The position numbers and the translations under genes are program-made. Shown piece by piece: positions 36,970 to 49,125 of a stretch of 64,000 bases of DNA. The stretch is from assembly GCA_949317995.1 (NCBI GenBank), contig OX439042.1, positions 17,525,174 to 17,589,173 of the forward strand, written 5' to 3'. The notes below the pieces were generated by a model. It ran no database searches, was not told where the DNA came from, and worked only from the letters and a program-made list of their open reading frames with translations. The first letter of the stretch is position 1, and each line of letters opens with the position of its first letter. This stretch comes from Acholoe squamosa. Lineage: Eukaryota > Annelida > Polychaeta > Phyllodocida > Polynoidae.

Positions 36970-39594
36970 AGAATCCTCGAACCGAATGAGTCGCAAATGA
37001 GTCTGTTCAGCCCTCAGCCGAACCAGAAGCAGCCGGCGTCTCTGACATGCGCGTGGGCGAGGAAGAGTCTGATGTGATTTTGAAAACACGAGTAGTAGAG
37101 GAAAGGCAGAGTCGAGGAGAGTAGGTAGTTGAAATGTGGAGCAGCTCATTCTGTGTTCACATTTAGTTAACAATGGCACTAAATAATCCTCTATAGGCAA
37201 ACAGAGAGAGTGGAAATGGGATGTGAAGTGTGCTTTGTTATGTACCATAAGAATGCACCTTAAGGTGTCTATAATTCACGCCTATTATGCAAGGTGTATC
37301 CTGTAGAGAGTGTGGGGTAGTCTTTCAGAAAAGAAATTATTTTATGAGGCCTTGATGAAACTGTTCTGTTATTATATATACTCAACAGTAACTATACCAC
37401 CTATTAGGGATTCCCTGGATCTATCTTTAGAATTGCTTTAGCTTATTTGTATAATATGATGAATGGTAATCATTGACTATAAGAAATGGAGAGACACATC
37501 ATCTTAAGGCTCTGTTAATAAGCTCTATAATGTTGTGTATTGACTGTGAAAGGTCTCTAAAATTACATATGAACAGCAATGAAATGTTAGAATCAATTGC
37601 CTCGTCCCTTTAATTACCTTCTTAGCACTACTTAACAGTGTCCCAGCAACGGCTTCTGTTATGAAAGAACTGATCTAAAGCACCCTACAGATATCCTAAA
37701 ACTCGGTAAAGGATGGACTTCTGATAATCGCTCAAACAAAAGGCTGCTAAGTCGTGCCAGATGATGAAGTATATCTCTGGCCAACAGGTCTCATTGCCCA
37801 CGTTACTGGCACTCCCATGGGTAGGCCTGTCCTCACAATGGAGCTTCATGAAAGGAACCAATTCAAAACTGTCCCTTTATAGAAGACATGGGAAACAATT
37901 GTAACCATCAAATATAAACCTATGGGGGACTTCGATATGCATTCTGCTGCCTCTGATAAACTCTTGTGTTCAATTTCTATCGATTTCTCAAAAGTACCGT
38001 TAATGGATATTCGTAAAGGGATTAATTCAATGAGTGTAATATTATGGGCTTATTAATCTTGCCAGAGCTCTCTAGTTTGTCATTACAAGCAGTCAAGGTC
38101 GACTACTCTGAGTTAATGTGTTAAAAGTGAACTGCATAGACAGGTGATGGGGAGCTAATACTGCCTCTAGGCCAAACACCAGGGTGACGTATAGAAAATA
38201 TCGACCCAACTGTTGGTGCCGAATTCAAACGTCGTCGACCTAACACATGGAGGTCGTGAATTCATTTTAGACTTTTTCTCTTGGTGTGACTTTAGTGGTT
38301 TGAGTTCACTCAACCATAAAGTTCTACAATCCGTCCTCAGGGCAAAGTGTATTGCTTAAAGTGTAACGGCCGCTGTAACTAAAATCAGTGGAAGCAGTTA
38401 ACGCTGCACCCTAGCGGGCTGTGGGCGGATCTGTCTCGACCAGTACCAACCCTACCATGGAGATGGTCTGGGAGCAGTCTACCACTCCGTCCACTCCTCT
38501 GATAACCCCTTTCATTAGTTCAATGAAGAGTGACATAGTATGTCTTTTAACTATGAACAAGATAAGCTGGTCGTATTTGGATGTGTTTTGTAATACACAG
38601 CTAATTTTGACTTCCCATATGATGATAATTTCAACTGTAGAGGCATCATGTTCCCAGTCCATATATTATGAATACGCGGGTTGGAGGTCCGAGACATTGA
38701 GTGAGCAAGTTCCTCTAAGGTCAGTGTAATTTACGCTTGGTGTGGCTTATTTTCATATTGAGACTCTCACATGACCGCAGGTCCCATCAGCAGTGGGTGA
38801 CTGCCCTGGCACCTTCCCTCCACAGTGTGAGAAAGCATTGGTCAACCTGCTAAGCAAATATAGACTACTATTAAGCCGCAAGGCTAATATATGTAGACGG
38901 ACTCAGAAATGAATCAACACGTGCATTTAATGACTGTTGATAGTTTACCTTGAAAAGTCACATCAGACCGCTAGCTTAGCAACCGTGGTTAAATATAAAC
39001 ATCATTGCAAGTGCGACTACCAACACCAAAGATTATATACTTTGTCGCTTAAATATTTATCCCCAACAAAACCAGTGTAGTATAACCAGTGTACAGCATA
39101 CAATTAAAATGCATATTGTAGACCCATCACTCAGTTTGCAAAAATGTTGTACTATGTAGATGATTTTTAAAAAAATCATTCACTGAATATGTGGGTGATC
39201 TGGAGAGAATGAGTTTTACACTAGGGGCCCAAAGTAGCCTACTGACCCCTCAGTGATGATGTCACGCGTGCATCAGTCAGGAGACATGCTGACCACTTTC
39301 ACGCTGAGGGTTCTCCAAATCCAGGACTTTTCACCCTGCAAATTGCCAGAGTGACACTGGGTAAGGCACCAGTAGGTGGGGTCAGAATCACGTCCAGCGC
39401 CTGGACATTAGGTCCATTTCCCCAACACTAGTAAGTAGTACGTGCAGTGAACCTTAGGCTCAGGGCACCCTCTGGCGGGAGTGACCAGGATAGGAGCTAC
39501 TTGGTAGCACTACCTTGTTAGGAACATCGCTGGTTCTGGGAAGTAGTGCTAGTAGGTGGTGGTAGGACGTGCAGGGGACTAGTGTAGAGATCGC
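36970..39594. other. non-coding DNA, nothing recognised
   Basis: No supported feature; short frames only. Confidence 0.35.
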
Positions 39595-40000
39595 GGCCCT
39601 ACAGCTGCTCTATTGGCCGCTCTCCTTGTACCCGCCGCCGGCCGTGAGCCACTCACCTGTTAGCCCAGGCAGCTCACCTGGGTCCACGGCCAAACGAGCC
39701 GTGAAATGAGGTCACTTAGGGAGCAGCTCGCCCTCCGCTAGGCGGCGTCACTCACGTCAAGCTGCCAGAGCACGTCACGCGTCACACGTCAAGACGTGAC
39801 CCTCCCACGTCTAACTCGCCCTCCCCCAGCCTCCCTGATGTAGCAGCCAGGGGGTGAGAGGGAGGCAGGAGGAAAGATGAGGCCACTCAGGTCAGACCCA
39901 GGGCGGCAGGAGTCGACCTGGGCAGGTGAGGAGCAATTGACGAGCCAATGAGTCGCCAACTGTCAGGGCATGAGCTGCAGCAAACTACCAGCTCCTCCCA
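39595..40000. promoter_or_regulatory. GC-rich block with ACGTCA cluster and GAGCAGCTC
   Basis: GAGCAGCTC at 39721-39729 and near-matches around 39600-39665. A dense run of CACGTCA / GCGTCAC / ACGTCAAGACGTGAC words lies at 39744-39812. CpG-rich against an AT-rich surround. It looks like an enhancer or CpG island inside the putative intron; no exon is evident. Confidence 0.35.
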
Positions 40001-41017
40001 GCAGAACCAGCACAGCACCAGGCACGTGCCCAGCCCGCGGGGTGTGCAAGCAGTGGTATGCAGAGGGTAGAAGTGGGAGAGGAGGGGTGTAGGCAAGTTA
40101 TGGGGGAAAAACTCACAGCCCCTACTTATCCCCAATTAAAACTTAGACTGGAGTATTTCCGCCCAGGGCGCGGACAGTAATTAGAGTGGTATGTGGATGT
40201 ATTGAGAAGTTTGATGACTTGTAAAAGTTTGTAGTGGTGTATCTGAGTGTGTGAGATTAATTGATTTGCTCGGTGTGACTTGGCTGAATATATGGTTTGT
40301 GTGCTTACCACAAGTACCCGGTGGGCATATATTCACTGAATCAATTTTAATCAGTGATAAATGATGTCTGATTAATATTGCCAACACTGATCAACCCTTG
40401 AGAATATCAGTTTAACTTTGAAAAGTCATCGACAAAACTGCTGACTGATATGTCACACTTCAGTGTTGATTTGATATGTGATGGCAATAATTCAGAATTA
40501 AACCATTTGGAAAGGGCATGTGAGCAAGAGTATGTGTGTTCTGTATTCTTGTTGTTTTTTTGTCTCTAACAGTGGATATAGAAATCAGTTCAAGATTGAT
40601 TCAACATTGGCATCTGGTTGATCAACCACGTGTGAATATTGATTCAAGCTAAACCCATATCTCTGTCCACTTTGTCCTGTATCTAATCTCATAATCTCTC
40701 TCTCTTTTCTTTTATTATACATTGTACTATCTGTTTCTGTTTCTTTTCTAAACTATACACATGTATCTGGTTTGTAAATGTAACGGCGCATTTAATCCAT
40801 TTAAATCCTCATCATACGATGGTTACACGAGTCTCTTTCCCTTCTATTTCTATTTCAGCCAAGATATTGATATTTTCATGCTGCATACATCCTCATCTCT
40901 GTGTGGAGCATTGCTAAATAAAAATCAGCAACTTAATTGTGCACAGAAATATTCAGTCATGGAGTTACCGCGTGTCAAATAATTATCACGGGCTTTTTGT
41001 TTCCATTTCTCTTCCAG

Positions 41018-41050
41018 AAGAAAGAAAGCTAAAGATGGTGTTATCGTACA
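41018..41050 (+). CDS. candidate 33-nt second coding exon
   Basis: Preceded by an excellent acceptor (long pyrimidine run ending CTCTTCCAG) and followed by the consensus donor GTAAGT. It enters in phase 2, matching the donor at 19969, and leaves in phase 2. Joined, the codon split at 19968-19969 becomes Arg. The exon then adds RKKAKDGVIV and two bases of the next codon (Gln or His). The mature chain would thus begin Gly/Ser-rich, followed by a basic RRKK stretch that could be a furin-type cleavage or heparin-binding site. The pairing with the signal exon is inference from phase and site strength. The next exon is not in the window with confidence; one phase-compatible but weak candidate follows a strong acceptor at 61571. 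Confidence 0.4.
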
Positions 41051-43574
41051 GTAAGTGTCCTCTGTACAATGGTGGTGACTCTAACACAGCAGCCTTTTGT
41101 TGTTTCTTATCTGTTCAATTTCCACTTCACCCCTTTTTTCTATGCAGAGTCCTACCATCGATATTTCTTATATTCAAAACAGAATAAGCTCCCTACACCA
41201 CCGCGTTCGGAATATGATTTCCAGTTTTTTTTTCCTCCCCCCTTTCCCCTTTTGACTGCATCCGTAGCATCTTCTGTACATATATATCATACTTGATCAT
41301 CAGTCAACAGCACAGTTATATTTTCTCTCTATCTCTATCAGTATTATATATGTATATACGACTTTCACCATTTACCACACAAGTATACAGATCCCGGTGT
41401 CAATCGGAGTGGTCATACATAGATATAGGCGCCGCTCGCCATGGCCAGCCTATACTTATGCATGGCCACCTTTGTTGCAAACTTGAGCAACTAGTGCTAC
41501 ATAGTGAGCATATTGGTTATCTACTGAGCAACTCTTAATTCATCTGCGTGTATGACTAAAGGTATCAACACATTGATCAATACTAAGAGCAACCATTGGA
41601 ATGCACTGACACAACCATGGATAAAATGATGAAATAACCGCTTTAAAGCAATTGCCTTTTTGCTATTGCAATCAAAAGCAGCAGGCTTGAAAATTAATAA
41701 TTTTGATGCTGAGGAAATTGACTTTTGGAGACTAAGCCAACTCAGATAATGTAAGAAAGCTCCTACGGTGCATGTGACAATATTTTTGTTTCATGAAATA
41801 ATTTTGCATGAAAACAACCTTTAATTCGACCTTCATTTTTCTCTAACATAAGGAATTGCCTTGCATTGCACGTCTTGAACATTTAAACTTTTCCATTGGA
41901 GCACATTCTAAGAACAGACACTCCTTCCACCACTGGATCCGAGTAGTCCTTCTAAGTATGGTATGAAGAATGGTCATCTATACCTTTATACCATACGCCC
42001 ACCCACTCCTGGCATGCCCCCACCTGTACTATACTTTATATAACATATCATATGGTGGAGAAAATCCCTCCATCCATAAACATATGATATACCCTGTGTC
42101 TCAACCCGTGAACTATAGTAGATCTCTGTATGATAGATGTAACCTTTAGCAACCAACTTGGACCAAGTAGTAACCATGAAATGACATCATAGCTGTTCCT
42201 TTCATGTCATCTAATGGTAGAATTGTATTCTAGTGCCATCACTAACATTAATACCAGGTAAATTAATGTAAGATTAAGTATATACGTAGACTTGGAATAA
42301 GAGTAATTAACAAGGGTGATGTAAGTCCAATGTTAAGAAGTTAAGTAACCTATCACGTATTGGCTATAACTTTAACTGCAGGGCTAAGTTAAGTCAATAC
42401 TAAATGAAGTTGAAGTTATTGTCTCAGCCCGTTTGGAGTCTTATTCAAACATGTCTGCATATTTTCAATTTTGTCCTTTTGTCAGATTTTCAGACGCTTC
42501 TGTGTTTTGCTTCTTCTTGAGAGCTCGCGCGACAATTATTCATAGTCAAGAAAACAATTTTGTCTTTTAACTGTCCAATATTTCCACCAACTTCGACTTT
42601 ACTGTAAACAATGCATATATGAAGCCACCTGAAAGCCCCTTATACTAAAATAACTACAGTTCACTATGGATTTTCAGCATAAACTTTATCAACACAATGC
42701 TAATCAATATTTTGAATATATGACTTGTGAATGGGAATTTCCATGAGGATATAGAATACAATAGAATATACCTCATCCCATTAGGCAGAATCTATAATCC
42801 TCTTTAGATTATAATTGTCATCAGGCAATGTGAGTTTCCAGGGAAGAGCCATCACCTGATCTTGGGTATGGCAACAATGAATACTGCTGAGTTATTGATG
42901 ACTGTTGACTAATTACTTCTATGATAATTAAAATCCTATACCAATCTCTAATTGCAAAGACATACATTTTATTTTTGAGATGGTTGGTGTAGTAGGAAGG
43001 CTCCAACGTCCACCCTCTGTGTATACATACTCATGGCAATTGATTTAAACCATTGTCTAACAGTGGTAGGTGAATGGTTCTTCTAAAATATGTCAATATT
43101 TGATTTGCATTTATAGATATAATACAGTTTTAATATTGACATTTTATCATTAATTGCAAGTGGGCACCATGATGAAAACTGCACTGGGCTCGGATAATGC
43201 GACGGTATGGTATTTATTCCACAATTTTTGAACAGTTCACAGTTTCAGGGTCAGGATATTGAACTGCAATTTGATGATAGACCATAAACAATCATAAACC
43301 GACCATGGGACAAGCTTGAAGGTCCATTGGACATAAGGTTAGGGGGTAAGAAAAGCATTCCATTGAATTTTAAAGTAGTTTAGTGAGACCCCTGTGAGGC
43401 ATATGAAGCAATTTGATGGCTGGAGGAGTACCTATTAGTGCGGCTCTCCAGTGCAGTGATTTCTGAGGGAGGTATATTGGAGGTATAAGTTTGTACTCGA
43501 GTAAGCTGGGAGGGAAAGCCCCTTACTAAGGTGCCATAAGACATCCCCGCGGTTTGTCTCCAGGATTGCCCTCA
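41051..43574. other. non-coding DNA (putative intron)
   Basis: AT-rich; no supported feature. Confidence 0.35.
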
Positions 43575-43837
43575 GGAGGCCATTTCTTAATGTACTATGA
43601 CTACACACAGCCACTACGATTTAAAAATGCCAAGAATAAGCCAGGCTATCATAGGAACTGCCCTACGACTGCTCACTACGATTAGCAGCTAGGCAGTAAT
43701 TGCATAAGGTTTAGTAGGGCAGTCGTACTTGTGCAGACATTAGGGAATACTAGTGCATGGTACTGTTATGGCCAATTTATTAGGTTCTCACTACGATTTA
43801 AAGGGCAGCAGTTGTAGTGTGTTAAGAAATAGCCTCC
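43575..43837 (-). mobile_element. 263-bp MITE, GGAGGCCATTTCTTAA termini, copy 2
   Basis: Reverse-complement copy of 26843-27105, identical in length. Ends are GGAGGCCATTTCTTAATGTA and TTAAGAAATAGCCTCC. Internal TACGACTG/CAGTCGTA words and AATTACTGC are conserved in order. Confidence 0.9.
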
Positions 43838-44356
43838 AGTATCGCTTCATGCTCCTCTATATATAGACCGATGCACAGGAAAAGGTTAACTTTCTTTTTG
43901 TTATTGTTGTCTAGAGGTTCCTAGTAGGGTGGGTCGTTTTTTTTTTTAGGTTTACCCTGAACGAAGGCAAATTTAATATTACAAAATCCCTTGCAATCTA
44001 GCCATTTCCACTGGTCAAAAGATCTTTGGCTTGTGAATCTAATCATATTATGGTGGTGCCAAAGACAGAATTTGCAGACAACTGTACGAATATTCTACCA
44101 ACGCTTTTGTCAACAGAGTTTATCACGGTAAGGTCACCCTTTCTTGCTACATGGTCCCCTTGTTCAGGAGCTGCTCGTTGGTGAGCAGGGGTGCAGCTCA
44201 TGGCTGGCATCAGGGATCTGCTCCGACAGCTCTGACTGACTCACCATCTCCATCCTCACTCCCAAGTCCTCCCAATAAAGGTCAGAATTTACCGCCATGA
44301 TTATCATCAATCTGATTAGATTACTGATTAGAGGCATGTTAAGTATTTAATTTCAA
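43838..44356. other. non-coding DNA with one GAGCTGCTC
   Basis: GAGCTGCTC at 44168-44176; otherwise nothing recognised. Confidence 0.4.
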
Positions 44357-44612
44357 TTTAATGTCAAGGTGAATATCGATGCCCTATTGACAATGTACAA
44401 GACTCCAGTATTGAACCCCTGTGTTAAATAACCAGCGCAAAATCCGCACAATGACGTCATAGACCCACCGCGCATGCGCAACCTTTTTGAAACGTAAACA
44501 TCCAAGATGGTGGTGGTCAGCATTGCGCATTGGTGGTAGGTGAATAAGGCTTTAATTTCAATCTTATTGATGAAATATCGATTGATTTTCCACTCAAACA
44601 CCTTGACATAAA
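44357..44612. mobile_element. MITE carrying CRE, NRF-1 and YY1-like sites
   Basis: Inverted ends TTTAATGTCAAGGTG and CACCTTGACATAAA, plus ATATCGAT/ATCGAT just inside. Between them lie TGACGTCA (44452-44459), GCGCATGCGC (44470-44479, the NRF-1 palindrome) and AAGATGGTGG (44504-44513, YY1-like). This set is typical of housekeeping promoters in animals. The terminal repeats are short, so the element call is moderate. Confidence 0.5.
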
Positions 44613-44768
44613 TGTAAAGATGATCTCTGATCAGTTTGAGCTTCCTGTTTCTTCACTCGCATGTCCAGCCCGCTCTGCACTCAGCCTATCGGCCTTGTGC
44701 AGAACGGGCTGGACACGCTCGTGAAGAAACGGTCAGCTCTAACTGATCATCATTCACCTTTACCTTTA
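44609..44768. repeat. 160-nt long hairpin
   Basis: Two ~70-base arms (44609-44680 and 44697-44768) pair through TGATCAG, TTTCTTCAC, GTCCAGCCCG and CTGCAC blocks, leaving a loop of about 16 bases. It could be a MITE hairpin or a precursor of small RNA. It adjoins and slightly overlaps the element to its left. Confidence 0.75.
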
Positions 44769-45353
44769 GACTAACATTTAATTAGGCTAACATTTCAATT
44801 TAGGAGCTTCCTCTACTCGAAACTTGTAGGAGTTTACTTTGCTTCATCGTGCTTGAGGAGTCTGTAATGGCTGGTTTGAACACTGTAGAAGGGACCTTTC
44901 TTGACAGAAGTGCGATATTTTTGACATGTATTTTAGGACTCCTTAGTTAAGGGCGGACGTCCTTTGGACGTGCCACGGTGTTACGACGTTACCTTTATAG
45001 TATGAACGTGACCTATGGCTGGACAGGTGTCCTTGGTCTATTGTCTATACATAGAGTGGCCCTTGGGTCCTAGGCAATATCACATGGAAGGTGAAATAAG
45101 GAACATTCATGTAGTCATGGGTCTAAATCCTCAGTCACCCAATAATAAGACAATATATTAGATCTATATATCATACAGCCTGTGATTGGCATAAGGCTCC
45201 CTAATAAGCTGACCATAGTTAGAGTATTAGACCTACTTTGGGTAGAATAGGACGTCTCTTTCCCGACGTTGGCAGAGTGCCTTTATCAAGCCCTGACCAG
45301 GTACTCCATAGGTGCTTCCTGAGAAACTTGGCGCATTAAGTCATTGCGTGGCC
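44769..45353. other. non-coding DNA, nothing recognised
   Basis: No supported feature. Confidence 0.35.
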
Positions 45354-45358
45354 CTCTA

Positions 45359-45680
45359 CAGAGGCATAAGAATCAAATCTTCATTGGGGGGGGGGGCAGT
45401 GGGGGCCCCACCACAACCACCCTGAATTGTCGGCTTAAGCGTGATGACGCCTATACATGTGTAAATAGAATTTTACAGAAAATAATTTTTGAGGAATTCT
45501 AGCCATTTTCCCTATCTGATTACCATATTTATCTAATTTGAGATGCAAGGTTTTAGCTTCTTATCCAATCTATTATGAATTCTTGGCAAATATTTGGGGG
45601 GCCCAGACATACTCAGGCCCCCCTTCCTTTGTGATTGGGGGGCCCCAGGCCCCCCCTGCCCCCCTTTTCCAATGCCCCTG
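45359..45680 (-). mobile_element. MITE with CAGRGGCRTARGAA termini, copy 2
   Basis: A 322-bp reverse-orientation copy of 24026-24298. Left end CAGAGGCATAAGAATCAAAT, right end complement of CAGGGGCATTGGAA. It has its own 5-bp duplication CTCTA (45354-45358 and 45681-45685). The interior GGCGTCATCACG / GCCGACAATTCAGGG aligns to copy 1 after reversal. Confidence 0.9.
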
Positions 45681-45685
45681 CTCTA

Positions 45686-48102
45686 GGCCTATACAATCAG
45701 AGATTGAGATGAATATAGCAGTGACTGAGATGTGACAATGCATGAATAGCCACCACCTCATTCATTGTGCCCTGAGTAAGATATCATTTTGGTGACATCA
45801 CAAAGTAGTAAGGTTATAGTCCTATAGTCCCATACACTGGTTGTTGGTCGAGATGTCACTAACCATTGTCTATGGACATTGACCCAGGTGGTCACTTGAC
45901 CTCTGCACAAGGGAACCTGACTCTCCCTTTGTTGATTGGACATGACCTCCAGACACAGGCTATTCTGGAACCTAGTGCTAAAGTAGCCAGAGAAGAAGTT
46001 TGTTACTCTGGCTCCTCCAGCTTCTATCCCACCTGACCATTAACGTCAGCTATCTGATTACATGCACATTTTGTGCACGGCTCTGACAATATAATATCAT
46101 AAAGCCATAAAGGTGTTCTTAAGATCTTTGATGCAGTGCCTCGCAACATGTGCTTTTCAAATAGGCGTACAATGCTGGTAGAGAGACTTTTAGCTAATCT
46201 AGTATGGACTACTATGAATGTCAATCACTGGAGGGTATTTATCAGTAATGCTGATTAAGGTTTTTCATAAATGCCCTTCTGGTCCATCCTGAAAGTACCG
46301 AAATAGGAGCTACGTGCACATTTGTTCTAGGGTGGAACACTCATTCGTTGCAGCCTGGGGCTCTAGTTAAAATCTGTTGTTGATAATCAATTCATGCTAG
46401 CACCTAGGATTCATGACCTTGGATTGCAAAATCAGAGACGTCCTGACTGCTAGCCTAGACTGCCGGTTTGCCTAACCCCCAGGTATCTAACCTGACCCCT
46501 AGATATTAAGGTACCTGCCTTCTCCATGTAAAAAGGTAACCTTGGGTGTTTAGTCGTTGACCTTTTGACCGTGGTCCTCTGGTTCCTGGATCAATGTGAA
46601 TACCTGACGCTCTGTGCACACAGCTAGACCTTCGCGTTAAGGGCTACAAGGCTGTGTTGACCACTGGAGGGTTAGAAATGGGGAGTGGGGAGGGGTGTGG
46701 AGGAGGGGATCTAAGGGGCACAAGGTTTAGCACTACAAGGGATGCATGTTGTAACAAGGATAATGCCCCTTTGCATGAATGCAGTGTTGGCGAATACAGG
46801 GCTGCATTAGTGCAACAAAGCTTCTCTTTGAAACAAAGTGCCCAAGCCTTACAGAACAGGTACATGAACAGTAGAGTAGACTTCCCAAAGGTCCTCTCAT
46901 ACATCATGAATCACAGGTTTAAAAGGAGAACAAGGAGGTTGGAGAGGGGGAGAGGGCAGTTTGGGTTGTATGAACAATCTGTCAGGGCCAGGATGGCATG
47001 AGTCAATGCGTGACAAGGGCCATGTTTGTCGCTACCAGCTAGACGTGGAGCAGTTCTCCCCAAAGGAGGTCATGGCTGTTACTAGGTGTGTACAGCTATT
47101 TCTGTGGACTGCTTAACACTAGTTCCAAAACAGGAAAGTTATGCTTATGTCTATAGCTCATATAAGTGCCAATTTATACAGCATTGCTTCTGGTTAAAAT
47201 CTATACAAAATCCTGAGAACTGACCAAATGGATGGACCAGAGGTAATGATTTTAGCACCCCCTTTATAACCTGCCCTCTTAGCAGTTGTGGAAAGTAAAA
47301 CATTGTCCGTTCAATATTGCCCTAAGGATGGCCACCTTCACAACCCTTTGTAATGGGCACCGACAGTCTTCCACCCATTTACACTTTAGCTTGTTTCTAT
47401 TTTCCCTCTACTCAGTGTTTTGATTTTTTTCTCACACTTGAAAATACATATGTCCAAACCACAGTGGCCAGTCGTGGTTGTGTTAGTACCAAATGACTGG
47501 AGGCAGCGCCAATGAAATGTCTTTGATTTTTGGATCGTTTTCATCTCGGCGTCGATTTGGCGCTAGCGCCTGCGCACTTTGATGTGGTGACGTCACAGAG
47601 AGACTGGGTGTGACGTACCTAAAATAGCGACTTTGGAAGCCTCTGGGTGAATTTCAATTCCCCTTCTTCCACTTTGTCTTTTCCCTGTCAATACCTACAC
47701 TGGCACTTTGCAGTTGATACAACCAGAAATGTGAAAAGTTTGAAAAGACCCTCGCTGTCATTGCCAAGTAGGGACGGTGCATGTCTCATTACCATTCATT
47801 ACAATCAAACGCAAATTTCTCAAAAATTCAATATTCTTGAAAGCATCAAAAAGCGAGGCAGATGATAGAACAAAAAAACAACAACAAAGTCACCATTTGC
47901 AAATGAGGAATGATAGGTTACTTTTCATTTCGCCAGGCCCACTAATAAATACATACCTCCCAATGATTTTGACATTTTTTATTGTAAAAGATGGGTTTAG
48001 GATTGATGTCTGGTTTCATTGCGGTAAAATGGCCGATGGAGTATGCAAACTCAGGGGATGACGACATCGAGATAAGGAACAATCAGGGGAACGTGGGGGA
48101 CC
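45686..48102. other. non-coding DNA with a promoter-like patch
   Basis: A hairpin-family remnant (CCCCTTTGCATGAATGCAGT) lies near 46767. At 47560-47625 GCGCTAGCGCCTGCGCAC is followed by TGACGTCA (47588-47595) and TGACGTAC, resembling an NRF-1/CRE promoter. No gene is resolved. Confidence 0.35.
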
Positions 48103-48184
48103 AGCTAGCCCCAGCAAATAGTGGCGACACCACTCATCGGTGTCACTGGCCGGAACTACACGTGCATGAAGAGTGGGGCTAGCT
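48103..48184. repeat. nested stem-loop
   Basis: The outer arms AGCTAGCCCCA and TGGGGCTAGCT are perfectly complementary over 11 bp. An inner stem of GACACC with GGTGTC (extended by AGTG/CACT) closes a seven-base loop. It is either a small MITE or a structured RNA; no polymerase III signals are visible. Confidence 0.6.
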
Positions 48185-48959
48185 AATCGAACGGACACGT
48201 GAACAAATTTACTCAATCCAATACCCTCCCCGATCTAGGTTTGTCACGAGATTGGATGGGGTGGATCGGACACGGGTTGGGTTGTCCGGGGTAGTGTAGG
48301 ATAGTGAAGAGGTCACGGTTCAATGGTTAAGCCAGGCGAATGATGGGGAAGGTTGGAATTTAAATGGGGGTATTTTAGGATCTGTCATTCAGTTTAAAGT
48401 GACATGTATAAATAGGCCAACTTCATCCGCAGAAAAAAAATATCAGATTTTGAGGGATTGAGCAGCATGGACTTTGCTCTATTGGAAGAAGGCTTTGTTC
48501 TAGACTCAAAAGTAAGTTGTACTCCCCCAGCCCTATCGCCTTTGATAAGAGACTGCTATAGCCTGAACTCAATCTATAGATACGGAGATACAGCGCTTTC
48601 AAATCACCTTGTCCTATACTACTCACAGATGCATTGGGTGCAGGCTACTGCCCACGGCTATCTTACCCTAGGGTTTTGCCCGTCGTTATGCCGGAGTCAC
48701 AAGGGCATGTAGTGAGAGGCCATTGCAACCTTTGGTTCTGTAACATGTGATTTTTTTTGTCCCTCTAAACAAGCAAATTTTGTCTGCCATATGGTGACCT
48801 TACTACGCAATACGATTCTCAACATTAGGACGACAGCAAACTCCTCCTGAGTCTCACCCATCATCTTCTTCCTCCCCTCCCTCCCCCTCCACCACCCACT
48901 ACGTCTACATCCGTGTTTGGGGACTGCACACATGATTTCACAGACGCAGCTCCTTCCTC
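48185..48959. other. non-coding DNA, nothing recognised
   Basis: No supported feature apart from a C/T-rich stretch at 48850-48900. Confidence 0.35.
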
Positions 48960-49125
48960 ATCGCGCACGCGCACACGACTGTAGCCCGCCCCCATGTGGC
49001 GATACGCCCCGCCCCTTACAACCACCTCTCGTTTGATCGGAGCCCGCTGCTCCATCACCAGAGGGCCAACTCCCAGGCATGCGCACTGCACCCTCCAATC
49101 AGTCTACAGCGCCATCTATGTGCAG
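48960..49125. promoter_or_regulatory. promoter-like GC-rich block
   Basis: Contains GCGCACGCGCAC, two GC boxes (CCCGCCCCC and CGCCCCGCCCC), GCATGCGCAC (NRF-1 type), CCAATCAG (inverted or direct CCAAT box) and CAGCGCCATCTATG. The combination is typical of a TATA-less animal promoter. Direction is unknown and no following coding exon is clear. Confidence 0.4.

Larger units (their letters stand above)
19970..41017 (+). other. putative 21-kb first intron
   Basis: If the exons at 19884 and 41018 are joined, this segment begins GTAGGG and ends TTTCTCTTCCAG, matching GT-AG rules. It contains many MITEs, each annotated separately, and no convincing internal exon. Possible cryptic exons with good signals (for example acceptor TGTGTTCTAG ending 21452 with donor AGG|GTGAGT at ~21475, and acceptor GGTTTTCAG ending ~23507) would shift the frame, so they are not annotated. 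Confidence 0.35.

Noticed and set aside
41120..41190. Acceptor CCCCTTTTTTCTATGCAG followed by a short frame
   Set aside because: In the required phase it meets TAA after about 13 codons and has no donor.
48470..48511. Possible exon MDFALLEEGFVLDSK ending at GTAAGT
   Set aside because: The donor is good but there is no acceptor or promoter upstream and the phase does not fit the 41018 exon.
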